From positions 14,052 through 78,051 of the forward strand of contig CAZEKB010000018.1 in the NCBI GenBank assembly GCA_964512225.1: 64,000 nucleotides of DNA, in the 5' to 3' direction. The stretch is from CAZEKB01 sp964512225. GTDB lineage: Bacteria > Myxococcota_A > UBA796 > UBA9615. The notes beneath the pieces are model-generated. The model had not been told where the DNA came from. It did not search any database and saw only the letters and a list, made by a program, of their open reading frames with translations. A program made the position numbers and the translations under genes. This document shows positions 12,211 to 19,458 of the stretch, one piece after another (within the stretch, counting starts at the first letter, position 1; each line of letters begins with the position of its first letter).

Positions 12211-12216
12211 TAGGGT
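12211..12216 (+). promoter_or_regulatory. TAG-type -10 element placed for a leaderless start
   Basis: The hexamer TAGGGT ends 6 bases before the ATG of the cyclophilin gene, the same geometry as at 10519, 29987 and 34056. A matching -35 is not clear. The call rests on the recurrence of this layout. Confidence 0.35.
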
Positions 12217-12222
12217 CCGGAG

Positions 12223-12828
12223 ATGCACCGCTTCTTCCTGTTCGGGCTCCTCTGCGTCGCTCTCCTCGGATGCCCCCCGGTGGGCGGGGGCGGCGACGGC
12301 GGCGACGACGACGACGGGGCCGTCGAGGGCAGCCGCGTCACCCTCGAGACGACCCTCGGCACCGTCCTCGTCACGGTGTACGTCGAGGAGTCGCCGGTCA
12401 CCGCCGACAACTTCCTGCAGTACATCGACGACGGGTTCTTCGACGGCGCGGACGGCGACGGTCGCACCACCTTCCACCGCGTCATGCCGGGCTTCATGGC
12501 CCAGGGCGGCGGGCTCCGCGACGACGGCACGCGCAAGGCCACCCGCCCCGCCATCGAGAACGAGTCCGGCGTGACGGGCCTGAGCAACGTCCGCGGCACC
12601 CTGTCGATGGCCCGGACCGAGGAGCCCCATTCGGCGACGTCCCAGTTCTTCATCAACGTCGCCGACAACGAGGGCCTGGACTTCGGCAGCGAGACCAACC
12701 CCGACGGGTACGCCGTCTTCGGGGAGGTCGCCGGGGGCATGGACGTGGTCGACGCCATCGTGACCGCGCCCACCGCGGGCACGACCCCGATCGATCCGAT
12801 CTACATCGAGTCCGCGACCCGCGACTGA
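12223..12828 (+). CDS. Lipoprotein peptidyl-prolyl cis-trans isomerase (cyclophilin type)
   Basis: The 201-residue protein has a lipoprotein signal (MHRFFLFGLLCVALLGCPP; lipobox LLGC), then a Gly/Asp-rich flexible linker and one cyclophilin domain. The domain shows VTVYVEESPVTADNFLQYID, TTFHRVMPGFMAQGGG, RGTLSMAR and SATSQFFINVADN; the FHRV...QGG and SQFFI blocks contain catalytic Arg and Gln/Phe residues. It would help fold proteins in the periplasm or at the outer membrane. The gene stands alone, converging with the lipoprotein gene at 12831 after only 2 bases. The start is supported by the signal peptide and the TAGGGT element 6 bases upstream. Confidence 0.93.
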   Translation: MHRFFLFGLLCVALLGCPPVGGGGDGGDDDDGAVEGSRVTLETTLGTVLVTVYVEESPVTADNFLQYIDDGFFDGADGDGRTTFHRVMPGFMAQGGGLRDDGTRKATRPAIENESGVTGLSNVRGTLSMARTEEPHSATSQFFINVADNEGLDFGSETNPDGYAVFGEVAGGMDVVDAIVTAPTAGTTPIDPIYIESATRD

Positions 12829-12830
12829 GG

Positions 12831-13310
12831 TCAGCGTCCGCCGCGATCGGCGAAGGCGAGGATCCAGCGGTCGTCGTCTCCGAGCCAGCAGCGGATCCGG
12901 ACGGAGTAGGCGGCGCCCGCCTCGAGCGCGACGTCGATCACCTCGTCGTCGGCCCCGGCCCGGTCGAGCACACCGAGCACGTCGCCATCCGGGTCGTACA
13001 GCTCGAGGTCCAGGTCCGCTCCCTCGGCCCGCAGCCGGACGCGCACCATCGCGTCGTCGACGAACGAGAAGGCCAATCGGTCGACGTCCGTGCCGTCCCA
13101 CGAGCCGTCCCCGCCGCACGAGCCGGACGTCCCCGCCACGAACCAGTTCGGCACGATCGCGCCCAGGTCCTGGGGCGTCGAGTCGTTGGGCTCGGCTTCG
13201 AAGGCGTCGGCCGCGTCCCACAGGGGCCACTCGGACGGGTCGCCCGGGCCGGGGTCGACGGGAGTGCAGCCCACGAGGGCCGCGCCCGCGAGGACCGCGA
13301 GGACCCTCAT
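12831..13310 (-). CDS. Lipoprotein with a pre-peptidase C-terminal (PPC)-like domain
   Basis: The 159-residue product begins MRVLAVLAGAALVGCTP, with lipobox LVGC. The mature part carries the pattern of PPC beta-sandwich domains: AEPNDSTPQDLG, then DVDRLAFSFVDDAMVRVRL, then ADLDLELYDPDGDVLG. PPC domains usually sit at the C-terminus of secreted proteases or hydrolases, but here the domain stands alone, so it may bind a partner or polysaccharide at the cell surface. Two internal Cys (GSCGGD and RIRCWLG) may pair. The ATG at 13310 overlaps the end of the ligase gene, so it is the last gene of a three-gene minus operon. I infer location but no enzymatic activity. Confidence 0.7.
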   Translation of the reverse strand: MRVLAVLAGAALVGCTPVDPGPGDPSEWPLWDAADAFEAEPNDSTPQDLGAIVPNWFVAGTSGSCGGDGSWDGTDVDRLAFSFVDDAMVRVRLRAEGADLDLELYDPDGDVLGVLDRAGADDEVIDVALEAGAAYSVRIRCWLGDDDRWILAFADRGGR

Positions 13311-14713
13311 CCCACGAGGCGGATGCGGATCTTGGCGAAGAAGTCGCGGATCCACTTCGCGGTCCCCATCCACACGTGCTCCGGGGTGATCTCCGCCCAC
13401 CAGTCGATCAGGCCGCCCGACAGGTTGATGATCTTGCGGGGCTCCGTGCGGAAGTCGCACACCATTCGGGGCTTGAAGACCGCCGCGGAGGTGACGAGCG
13501 ATACGTGGTTGATCAGGTGGTCCCGGGGGAGCACCTCCACGCGCACGGGCACGCCCAGACGGTCGGTCAGGCGGCGTTCGCCCTCGCGCACGTCCACGGC
13601 GTGGGGCTCGGGCGCCTCCAACCGCACGAGGAAGCCCCGGCGGGTGATGATCACGAAGAAGACGTTGGCGCGGAACTCGGACGACCACGACAGGATCTCC
13701 TCTTCGAGGTCGAAGTCCGTGACGTGCACGCCCCCCCAGCTCCGCAGACCGCCCGCCCGCCCGAGCACCTCGATCCCCCGGCCGAGGCCGTCGTCGGGCG
13801 TATCGAGGACGCGGACGAGGTCGCCGGTCCAGTAGCGGATCATCGGCTGCGCCTCGCGGCACAGCGTCGTGGCCACCAGCACGCCTCGATCGCCGGGCCG
13901 GGTCACGGGCTCCTTCGTCTCCGGATCGAGGATCTCGAACAGGAAGAAGTCTTCGTGCAGGCGCAGGTCGCCGCGGGCGTCCGACGTGGCGAACGGGCCT
14001 CCCTCGGTGCAGCCGTACAGGTTCCGCACCTCGCAGCCCCAGTCGTCGATCATCGACTTGCGCCACGACGGGGTGAGGATGCGCCCCGCGAAGCAGAACG
14101 ACTCCATGGTGGGGAAGTCCTTCGCCGGGTCCATGCCCAGGGCCAGGGCCGTCTCCTTGAGGAGGATCGCCTCGAGCGGCATCGCCGTGAGCACGTTCGC
14201 CTGCCGCTCCTGCATGATCCGGAGGACCCGCTTGTAGCCGACGTTGTAGGTCAGGTTCGACGTGGGGATGACCGCCCCGCCCATCAGTCGCGCCGCCGTC
14301 TCCACGAGCTGGGCCGGGACCGGGAACGCGTACGGATACCGGTTCACGATCGTCTTGCCGGGCCCGAAGTCCGCGAGCCAGCGCTGGATCGTGTCGATCT
14401 CCACCTCGATGTCGTCCAGGGAGTACCAGCCCACGACAGGCTGACCGGTGGTGCCGAAGGACTCGTGGAAGTGCCAGACCTTCTCCCGCGGACAGGCGAG
14501 GAACATGTCCGCCGGGTTGCCCTTGAGGTCGGCCTTCGTCGTCATCGGGAGCGACGCGAGGTCGTCGAGCGAGCGCACCTGGATGCCCGCGAGTCGGTCC
14601 TTGTAGATCGGCGCGTTCGTGGCGAGGTCGACCGTCTTCTTCAGTCGGTCGAGGCGATCGGCCTGGTTCGTCGCCAGTCGCTCCCCTGCGACCTTCGAAT
14701 AGTACTCGGGCAC
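13307..14713 (-). CDS. Phenylacetate-CoA ligase-like acyl/aryl-AMP ligase
   Basis: The 468-residue protein belongs to the adenylate-forming superfamily and looks most like the PaaK/CapK branch. It shows HESFGTTGQPVVGWYS (the P-loop-like region), NLYGCTEGGPFA (the adenine-binding YGxTE block), YWTGDLVRV and GRAGGLRSWGGVHV. These fit ATP-dependent activation of a carboxylate. The start is a GTG at 14713, 11 bases after the thioesterase stop. Upstream in-frame codons run into the thioesterase gene and give an implausible Arg-rich extension. The thioesterase partner suggests acyl- or aryl-CoA handling. The C-terminal about 60 residues are not typical of PaaK. Whether CoA, a carrier protein or something else accepts the acyl group is unknown. 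Confidence 0.8.
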   Translation of the reverse strand: MPEYYSKVAGERLATNQADRLDRLKKTVDLATNAPIYKDRLAGIQVRSLDDLASLPMTTKADLKGNPADMFLACPREKVWHFHESFGTTGQPVVGWYSLDDIEVEIDTIQRWLADFGPGKTIVNRYPYAFPVPAQLVETAARLMGGAVIPTSNLTYNVGYKRVLRIMQERQANVLTAMPLEAILLKETALALGMDPAKDFPTMESFCFAGRILTPSWRKSMIDDWGCEVRNLYGCTEGGPFATSDARGDLRLHEDFFLFEILDPETKEPVTRPGDRGVLVATTLCREAQPMIRYWTGDLVRVLDTPDDGLGRGIEVLGRAGGLRSWGGVHVTDFDLEEEILSWSSEFRANVFFVIITRRGFLVRLEAPEPHAVDVREGERRLTDRLGVPVRVEVLPRDHLINHVSLVTSAAVFKPRMVCDFRTEPRKIINLSGGLIDWWAEITPEHVWMGTAKWIRDFFAKIRIRLVG

Positions 14714-14724
14714 GCGCGAAGTGC

Positions 14725-15198
14725 CTACTCGCCGGCGGCGGAGATGTGCCCCACGGGGACCTTCGGGCGCGGCGTCACGAGTCGGTCGAGCAGCGCCTTG
14801 CGGAGCGGCGCCGGGATCGGGACCGTCCCGAACGTATCGAGGTTGACGATCGCGGTCACGATCGTGGCGTCGACGCGCACCTCGGTCTCGCCCGCCAGGC
14901 GGCCGCGGTAGCGGCACTCGAACGACTTGTTGCCGACGCGCACCACCGAGAGCTCGACCTCCATCGTCTGGCCGAACTTGAACGGCTTGCGGTAGTCGCA
15001 CTCCGTGTGGACCGCGGGGAAGCCGATGCGCGTGTCTTCCAGGACCCATCGGTAGGGCATCCGCAGGTCGTCGTCGAACCAGTCCTCGAAGACTTCGTGG
15101 AAGATGTCGAGGAACCGGGGGAAATACATGACCCCCGCGGGGTCCGTGTCCCCGAAGCGGATCTTGTATGTCCGGCGAAAGTCCGGTCGGGTGCCCAT
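14725..15198 (-). CDS. Hotdog-fold acyl-CoA thioesterase (YbgC/4-hydroxybenzoyl-CoA thioesterase type)
   Basis: The 157-residue protein has the size of the YbgC/FadM group. The motif RFGDTDPAGVMYFPRFLDIF carries the catalytic Asp of 4HBT-type enzymes, followed by the long helix residues HEVFEDWFDD. Later blocks VGNKSFECRYRGRL and ATIVTAIVNLDTFGTVPIP fit the central strands. It hydrolyses acyl-CoA, releasing CoA. The start at 15198 is chosen because the motif then lies at the usual distance (about 16 residues) and longer extensions run through a promoter region. It heads the operon thioesterase-ligase-lipoprotein. A near-consensus promoter lies 70 bases upstream. Confidence 0.88.
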   Translation of the reverse strand: MGTRPDFRRTYKIRFGDTDPAGVMYFPRFLDIFHEVFEDWFDDDLRMPYRWVLEDTRIGFPAVHTECDYRKPFKFGQTMEVELSVVRVGNKSFECRYRGRLAGETEVRVDATIVTAIVNLDTFGTVPIPAPLRKALLDRLVTPRPKVPVGHISAAGE

Positions 15199-15274
15199 GC
15201 GGTTCCTCGTGGGGGGTGCGGGATGCTCGCCCTCGCCCCGGTCGGAGCGCATCCATCGATGGCAAAGCGGCGGG

Positions 15275-15303
15275 ATTGTACTGATCCACCCCCCGGGGCT
15301 CAA
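15275..15303 (-). promoter_or_regulatory. Sigma-70-type promoter for the thioesterase operon
   Basis: On the minus strand TTGAGC (15303-15298) and TACAAT (15280-15275) are separated by 17 bases, which is close to the housekeeping consensus. The expected transcript would have a leader of about 70 bases before the ATG at 15198. Confidence 0.65.
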
Positions 15304-15320
15304 CCCGAAGCGCCGGAGCC

Positions 15321-15326
15321 TATATA
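15321..15326 (+). promoter_or_regulatory. TATATA -10 element for the antiporter operon
   Basis: TATATA is rare in this GC-rich context and lies 65 bases before the GTG of the first antiporter gene. The -35 position (about 15299) is CTCAAC, a weak match. It is divergent from the promoter at 15275-15303, so the two operons share a 190-bp control region. Confidence 0.45.
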
Positions 15327-15391
15327 GTCCTCCAGCCGGAGAACGCCCAGGCGCGGTCTCCGCCTCGCAGTCCCCCGGTTGGAGACCCCAG

Positions 15392-15868
15392 GTGCAGCGA
15401 TACGTCGTCCTCGCGGTCTCGTTGACGGTCGTCTGGGGGCTGTGGTCCGGCCACACCGAGCCGATGATCCTGGCCTTCGGGGCGCTCTCGATCGCGCTCA
15501 CCACCTGGTACGCCGTGCGCATGGACCGGGTCGACGGCGGCGCCGCGAAGTACAGCTTCGGCATCCGGATCATCGGGTACGCGCCCTGGCTGGCGTGGGA
15601 GATCGTCAAGTCGAACTGGGACGTCGCGAAGATCATCCTCACGCCGTCGCTGCCGATCTCTCCCCGCCTCATTCGGGTCCCGGGCTCCCAACAGACCGAC
15701 CTCGGCCTCGTGACCTACGCGAACTCGATCACCCTCACGCCGGGCACCATCACCTGCGACGTGCGGGACGGCTTCCTCCTCGTGCATGCGCTGACCGCGG
15801 AGTCGGCGGCGGGCGTGGAGAGCGGGGAGATGGACGCCCGAGTGACGGCCCTGGAGGGCGCGGCCTGA
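15392..15868 (+). CDS. mrpE: Na+/H+ antiporter subunit E (MrpE/MnhE type)
   Basis: The 158-residue protein has the MrpE layout: two hydrophobic segments near the N-terminus (AVSLTVVWGLWSG and ILAFGALSIALTTWYAV), then WLAWEIVKSNWDVAKIIL, then a soluble part with TYANSITLTPGTITCDV and DGFLLVHALT, which are family hallmarks. It belongs to a multisubunit cation/proton antiporter in the cytoplasmic membrane. The GTG start at 15392 follows GGAG by 7 bases. It opens a ten-gene operon, and its stop overlaps the next start. Confidence 0.9.
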   Translation: MQRYVVLAVSLTVVWGLWSGHTEPMILAFGALSIALTTWYAVRMDRVDGGAAKYSFGIRIIGYAPWLAWEIVKSNWDVAKIILTPSLPISPRLIRVPGSQQTDLGLVTYANSITLTPGTITCDVRDGFLLVHALTAESAAGVESGEMDARVTALEGAA

Positions 15869-16146
15869 TGTTCGCCGCGGCGATGGGGGGCATCCTCGTC
15901 ACGATGCTGTTGGGGCTCGTTCGCGCCGCGAAGGGCCCGACGGTCTTCGATCGCATCCTCGCGGTGAACATGTTCGGGACCCAGACGGTCCTCGTCATCG
16001 CCGTCTCCGGCTTCATGGCGGGCCGGCCGGAGTGGCTGGACCTCGCGATCGTCTACGGCCTCGTCAACTTCATCGGGACCATCGCCGTCCTGAAGTTCGC
16101 CCGGTTCGGGAACCTCGCGGACGACGGGAAGCGGGCGCGCCCATGA
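15868..16146 (+). CDS. mrpF: Na+/H+ antiporter subunit F (MrpF/MnhF type)
   Basis: The 92-residue protein has three hydrophobic segments. It contains the MrpF block RAAKGPTVFDRILAVNMFGT and ends with LAIVYGLVNFIGTIAVLKF, both diagnostic. It starts at the ATG overlapping the mrpE stop and ends in an ATGA overlap with mrpG. It is a small membrane subunit needed for assembly of Mrp complexes. Confidence 0.9.
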   Translation: MFAAAMGGILVTMLLGLVRAAKGPTVFDRILAVNMFGTQTVLVIAVSGFMAGRPEWLDLAIVYGLVNFIGTIAVLKFARFGNLADDGKRARP

Positions 16147-16508
16147 GCCCCGTGGACATCGCCAGCTTCGCGCTGCTCGTCGCGGGCGCGCTCTTCTGCG
16201 TCGTGGGCGGGATCGGCGTGCTCCGGATGCCCGACTTCTACACGCGCACCCACGCCGCGAGCATCCCGGACACGCTCGGCGCGGGCCTGATCCTGCTGGG
16301 CCTGATGCTCCAGGGCGGGGGCTGGATCGTGACGACGAAGCTCGTGTTCGTGGGGGCGCTGCTCATCATCACGGGGCCCACGGCGAACCACGCGCTCGTG
16401 AAGGCCGCGCACGCCGCGGGCGTGGCGTGGCAGGGCGAGGACGACACGCACCACACGCCGCTGCGGACCGCGAAGGTCGGGGGGGACGATGCCGCCGATC
16501 CCGGTTGA
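16143..16508 (+). CDS. mrpG: Na+/H+ antiporter subunit G (MrpG/MnhG type)
   Basis: The 121-residue protein has three hydrophobic segments and the family block GGIGVLRMPDFYTRTHAAS followed by DTLGAGLILLGLML. The C-terminal tail (about 30 residues) is hydrophilic and somewhat longer than usual. The ATG overlaps the mrpF stop. The next gene begins inside its last 20 bases. Confidence 0.9.
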   Translation: MSPVDIASFALLVAGALFCVVGGIGVLRMPDFYTRTHAASIPDTLGAGLILLGLMLQGGGWIVTTKLVFVGALLIITGPTANHALVKAAHAAGVAWQGEDDTHHTPLRTAKVGGDDAADPG

Positions 16509-17091
16509 GCTCCCGATCTTCATCCTCCACCTCTTGACCGCGCTGCTGATCGCGCGGCTGCGCGACCTGTTCTCGGCCGCGATGCTCACGGGCATCTTCA
16601 GCCTGCTGTCCTGTTGCCTGTTCACCCTCATGGACGCGGTGGACGTCGCCTTCACGGAGGCGGCGGTGGGCGCCGGGATCTCGACCGTGCTCTTCCTCGG
16701 GACCTTGTCTCTGACCGCCCGCGAGGAGAAGCAACAGAAGGTGCGGAGCCTCCCGTTCGTCGTCGTGCTCGTGACCGGCGCGGCGCTGATCTACGGCACC
16801 TTCGACATGCCCCCCTTCGGCGCCGCCGACGCCGCGGTCCACGGCCACCCCATGGTCCAGACGTTCATCCACGGGGCCCACGACGACTTCCACATCCCCA
16901 ACATCGTCACGGTGATCCTCGCCTCCTACCGGGGCTACGACACCCTGGGGGAGACGGCGGTGATCTTCACGGCGGGCGTCGGCGTCCTCCTGCTCCTCGT
17001 CGAGGGCAAGCGCGCCTCCAAGCCCCCTCCGGGCGAGCCCGACCACGGCTCCGAGTCGCAGCCCGAACCCGCCCGGGACGAAGCGGCGTGA
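16489..17091 (+). CDS. Antiporter subunit of the MbhD/MbhE (DUF4040, MrpA C-terminal) type
   Basis: The 200-residue membrane protein has about five hydrophobic segments. LFSAAMLTGIFSLLSCCLF and MDAVDVAFTEAAVGAGIS match the DUF4040/MbhD region that in Mrp systems forms the C-terminal part of MrpA. The second half (FVVVLVTGAALIYGTFDM, then NIVTVILASYRGYDTLGETAVI) corresponds to MbhE and the N-terminal part of MrpB. The conserved VTVILASYRGYDTLGE block fits a lateral ion channel. It replaces the part that would be fused to a large MrpA, which this operon lacks. The tail is hydrophilic. It overlaps mrpG by 20 bases. Confidence 0.82.
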   Translation: MPPIPVELPIFILHLLTALLIARLRDLFSAAMLTGIFSLLSCCLFTLMDAVDVAFTEAAVGAGISTVLFLGTLSLTAREEKQQKVRSLPFVVVLVTGAALIYGTFDMPPFGAADAAVHGHPMVQTFIHGAHDDFHIPNIVTVILASYRGYDTLGETAVIFTAGVGVLLLLVEGKRASKPPPGEPDHGSESQPEPARDEAA

Positions 17092-17552
17092 CCGACCTGA
17101 CGCCCATGCGCATGCGGGAGAAGGTGGTCCTGCGGGTCGTCAGCAAGCTGCTGATCCCGTTCATCCTCCTCTTCGCCCTCTACGTGCAGTTCCACGGCGA
17201 CTTCGGCCCCGGCGGCGGGTTCCAGGCGGGCGTCATCTTCGCCGCCGGCTTCATCCTCTACGGGCTGATCTTCGGCCTGGACGAGGTGGAGGCCGTCGTG
17301 CCCCACCGGTTCGTGGAGATCGGGTCGGCCCTGGGCGTCCTCATCTACGGCGGCGTGGGGGTCGTGACGATGCTCCTGGGCGCCGAGTACCTGGACTACT
17401 CGGTCCTCGCCCACGACCCGGCCCACGGTCGCCACTACGGGATCCTCGCGATCGAGGCCGGCGTCGGCCTCACCGTGTTCGCCACGATGATGCTGATCTT
17501 CTACGCCTTCGCCGACCGCGGTCGGGGGGTGCCGAAGGAGGACGACGCATGA
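17088..17552 (+). CDS. mrpB: Na+/H+ antiporter subunit B (MrpB/MnhB type)
   Basis: The 154-residue protein contains the MrpB signature FHGDFGPGGGFQAGVIFAAG, followed by EIGSALGVLIYGGVGVVTML and a C-terminal segment LTVFATMMLIFYAF. Four hydrophobic segments are visible. The GTG start at 17088 overlaps the previous stop (GTGA); an ATG 18 bases further in is an alternative. The GGGFQAG loop is thought to line the cation path in Mrp and membrane-bound hydrogenase complexes. Confidence 0.9.
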   Translation: MTDLTPMRMREKVVLRVVSKLLIPFILLFALYVQFHGDFGPGGGFQAGVIFAAGFILYGLIFGLDEVEAVVPHRFVEIGSALGVLIYGGVGVVTMLLGAEYLDYSVLAHDPAHGRHYGILAIEAGVGLTVFATMMLIFYAFADRGRGVPKEDDA

Positions 17553-17983
17553 CCGGCATGCTCGGCCTCTGGCACTACTGGGTGATCATCGCGCTGATGA
17601 TGGTGGGGCTCTTCATCGTCATCGCGCGGGACAACCTCGTGAAGAAGATCATGGGTCTGAACATCTTTCAGACGTCCGTGATCCTCTTCTACGTCGCGCT
17701 CGCCAAGGTCGACGGCGGCACCGCTCCGATCATCCCCGAGGGGGCGGAGCACGTCGTCTACAGCAACCCCCTCCCCCACGTGCTCATGCTCACGGCGATC
17801 GTGGTGGGGGTGGCGACCACGGCCCTGGGGCTCGCGCTGTGCGTGCGCATCCAGGAGGCGTACGGCTCCAACGAAGAGGACGAGATCGTGCGCATGGACG
17901 TCGAGGGGCTGGCCCGCCGCGGCGACCGCTCGGAGTCCGCGCCGCACGCCGACGCCGTACCGCCCGAGGAGGTGCGGCCGTGA
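17549..17983 (+). CDS. mrpC: Na+/H+ antiporter subunit C (MrpC/NuoK type)
   Basis: The 144-residue protein has the three-helix NuoK/MrpC core. Diagnostic blocks are LVKKIMGLNIFQTSVILFYV and SNPLPHVLMLTAIVVGVATT, followed by GLALCVRIQEAYGS. The PHVLMLTAIVVG segment is shared with complex I NuoK. The tail of about 30 residues is hydrophilic. It overlaps mrpB and the next gene by 4 bases each. Confidence 0.9.
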   Translation: MTGMLGLWHYWVIIALMMVGLFIVIARDNLVKKIMGLNIFQTSVILFYVALAKVDGGTAPIIPEGAEHVVYSNPLPHVLMLTAIVVGVATTALGLALCVRIQEAYGSNEEDEIVRMDVEGLARRGDRSESAPHADAVPPEEVRP

Positions 17984-19458
17984 CCGAGCACCTCCCCGCG
18001 CTGCAGGTCGCGATCCCGCTGCTGGCGGCTCCGATCTGCGTGCTGATCCGACGCACGGGGGCGGTCAAGGTCTTCGCCGTCCTCGTCGCGTGGTGCACCC
18101 TCGCCATCGCGGGGACGCTGCTCGCCCAGGTGCTCGACACCGGGACGATCTCCTACAAGATGGGCGGCTGGGCGGCGCCCGCGGGCATCGAGTACCGCGT
18201 CACCATCGCCAACGCCTACATCCTCGTGCTGGTCACGTCGATCGCGTCGGTCGTGCTCCCGTTCGGCCTCGGGTCGGCGGGGAGCTCGGTCCCGCAGAAG
18301 CGCAAGTACCTGCTCTTCGCGGCCTACCTGCTGTGCATCGCGGGGTTGCTCGGCATCACGATCACCGGCGACGCCTTCAACGTCTTCGTGTTCCTCGAGG
18401 TGACGTCGCTGTCGTCGTACGCGCTCGTATCGATGGGCCACGGGCGACGCGCCCTGATGGCCGCCTACAGCTACCTGATCCTGGGCACGATCGGCGGCAC
18501 GTTCATCCTCCTCGGCATCGGGCTCATGTACCAGATGACGGGCACGCTGAACGTCGTCGACCTCACCGAGCGGCTGCCCGAGGTGATGGCGTCGCGCACG
18601 ATGATCGTCGCGTTCGGGTTCATGTTCGTGGGCCTGTGCATCAAGCTCGCGGTCTTCCCGCTGCACCAGTGGCTGCCGAACGCGTACACCTACGCGCCCT
18701 CCACCGTGTCCGCGTTCCTCGCCGCCACGGCCACGAAGGTCTCCTACTACGTCCTCGCCCGGGTCGTGTTCACGATCTTCGGCGCGGCCTACGTCTTCGG
18801 CGAGCTCGGGCTCCACAAGATCCTCATGCCGCTGTCGATCGCGGCCATGTTCGGGGGCTCGATCGCCGCCATCTACCAGACGAACGTGAAGCGGTTGCTG
18901 GCGTACAGCTCGATCGCCCAGATCGGCTACATGACGCTGGGCCTGAGCTTCAACTCGCTCGACGGGCTGACGGGCGGGCTCGTCCACCTCTTCAACCACG
19001 CGATGATGAAGGGCGGGCTGTTCCTGGTCGTCGCCTGCATCACGTTCCGGCTGAACAGCGCCCTGATCGCCGACTGGCGGGGCCTCGGCCGACGCATGCC
19101 GCTGACGATGGCCGCCTTCGTGGTGGGCGGGCTCAGCCTCATCGGCGTGCCGACGACCGTCGGCTTCGTGAGCAAGTGGTACCTCGTATCCGCCGCGATC
19201 GAGCAGGACATGCTCGTCGTCGCGGTCGGCATCCTGCTGAGCTCGCTGCTCGCGGTCGTCTACGTCTGGAAGGTGATCGAGACGGTGTACTTCCAGGCCC
19301 CGCCGGAGGACGGTGACCCCGTCGTCGAGGCGCCGCTGTCGATGCTGATCCCGACCTGGATCCTGATCGGCGCCACGATCTACTTCGGCCTGCACACGTC
19401 GCTCACCGCCGGCGTCGCGTCGAAGGCGGCCGCCCTCCTGATCTCGGGGGTCCCGTGA
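17980..19458 (+). CDS. mrpD: Proton-translocating antiporter-like subunit 1 (MrpD/NuoM/N type)
   Basis: The 492-residue polytopic protein has the antiporter core: the TM5 Glu in FLEVTSLSSYALVS, and FPLHQWLPNAYTYAPSTVSA with FLAATATKVSYYV carrying the channel Lys. RLLAYSSIAQIGYMTLGL and HLFNHAMMKGGLFLVV follow. These are the proton-channel residues of the NuoL/M/N family. The GTG start (17980) overlaps the mrpC stop. Of the three antiporter-like subunits here, it is the first and closest in context to canonical MrpD. Confidence 0.88.
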   Translation: MTEHLPALQVAIPLLAAPICVLIRRTGAVKVFAVLVAWCTLAIAGTLLAQVLDTGTISYKMGGWAAPAGIEYRVTIANAYILVLVTSIASVVLPFGLGSAGSSVPQKRKYLLFAAYLLCIAGLLGITITGDAFNVFVFLEVTSLSSYALVSMGHGRRALMAAYSYLILGTIGGTFILLGIGLMYQMTGTLNVVDLTERLPEVMASRTMIVAFGFMFVGLCIKLAVFPLHQWLPNAYTYAPSTVSAFLAATATKVSYYVLARVVFTIFGAAYVFGELGLHKILMPLSIAAMFGGSIAAIYQTNVKRLLAYSSIAQIGYMTLGLSFNSLDGLTGGLVHLFNHAMMKGGLFLVVACITFRLNSALIADWRGLGRRMPLTMAAFVVGGLSLIGVPTTVGFVSKWYLVSAAIEQDMLVVAVGILLSSLLAVVYVWKVIETVYFQAPPEDGDPVVEAPLSMLIPTWILIGATIYFGLHTSLTAGVASKAAALLISGVP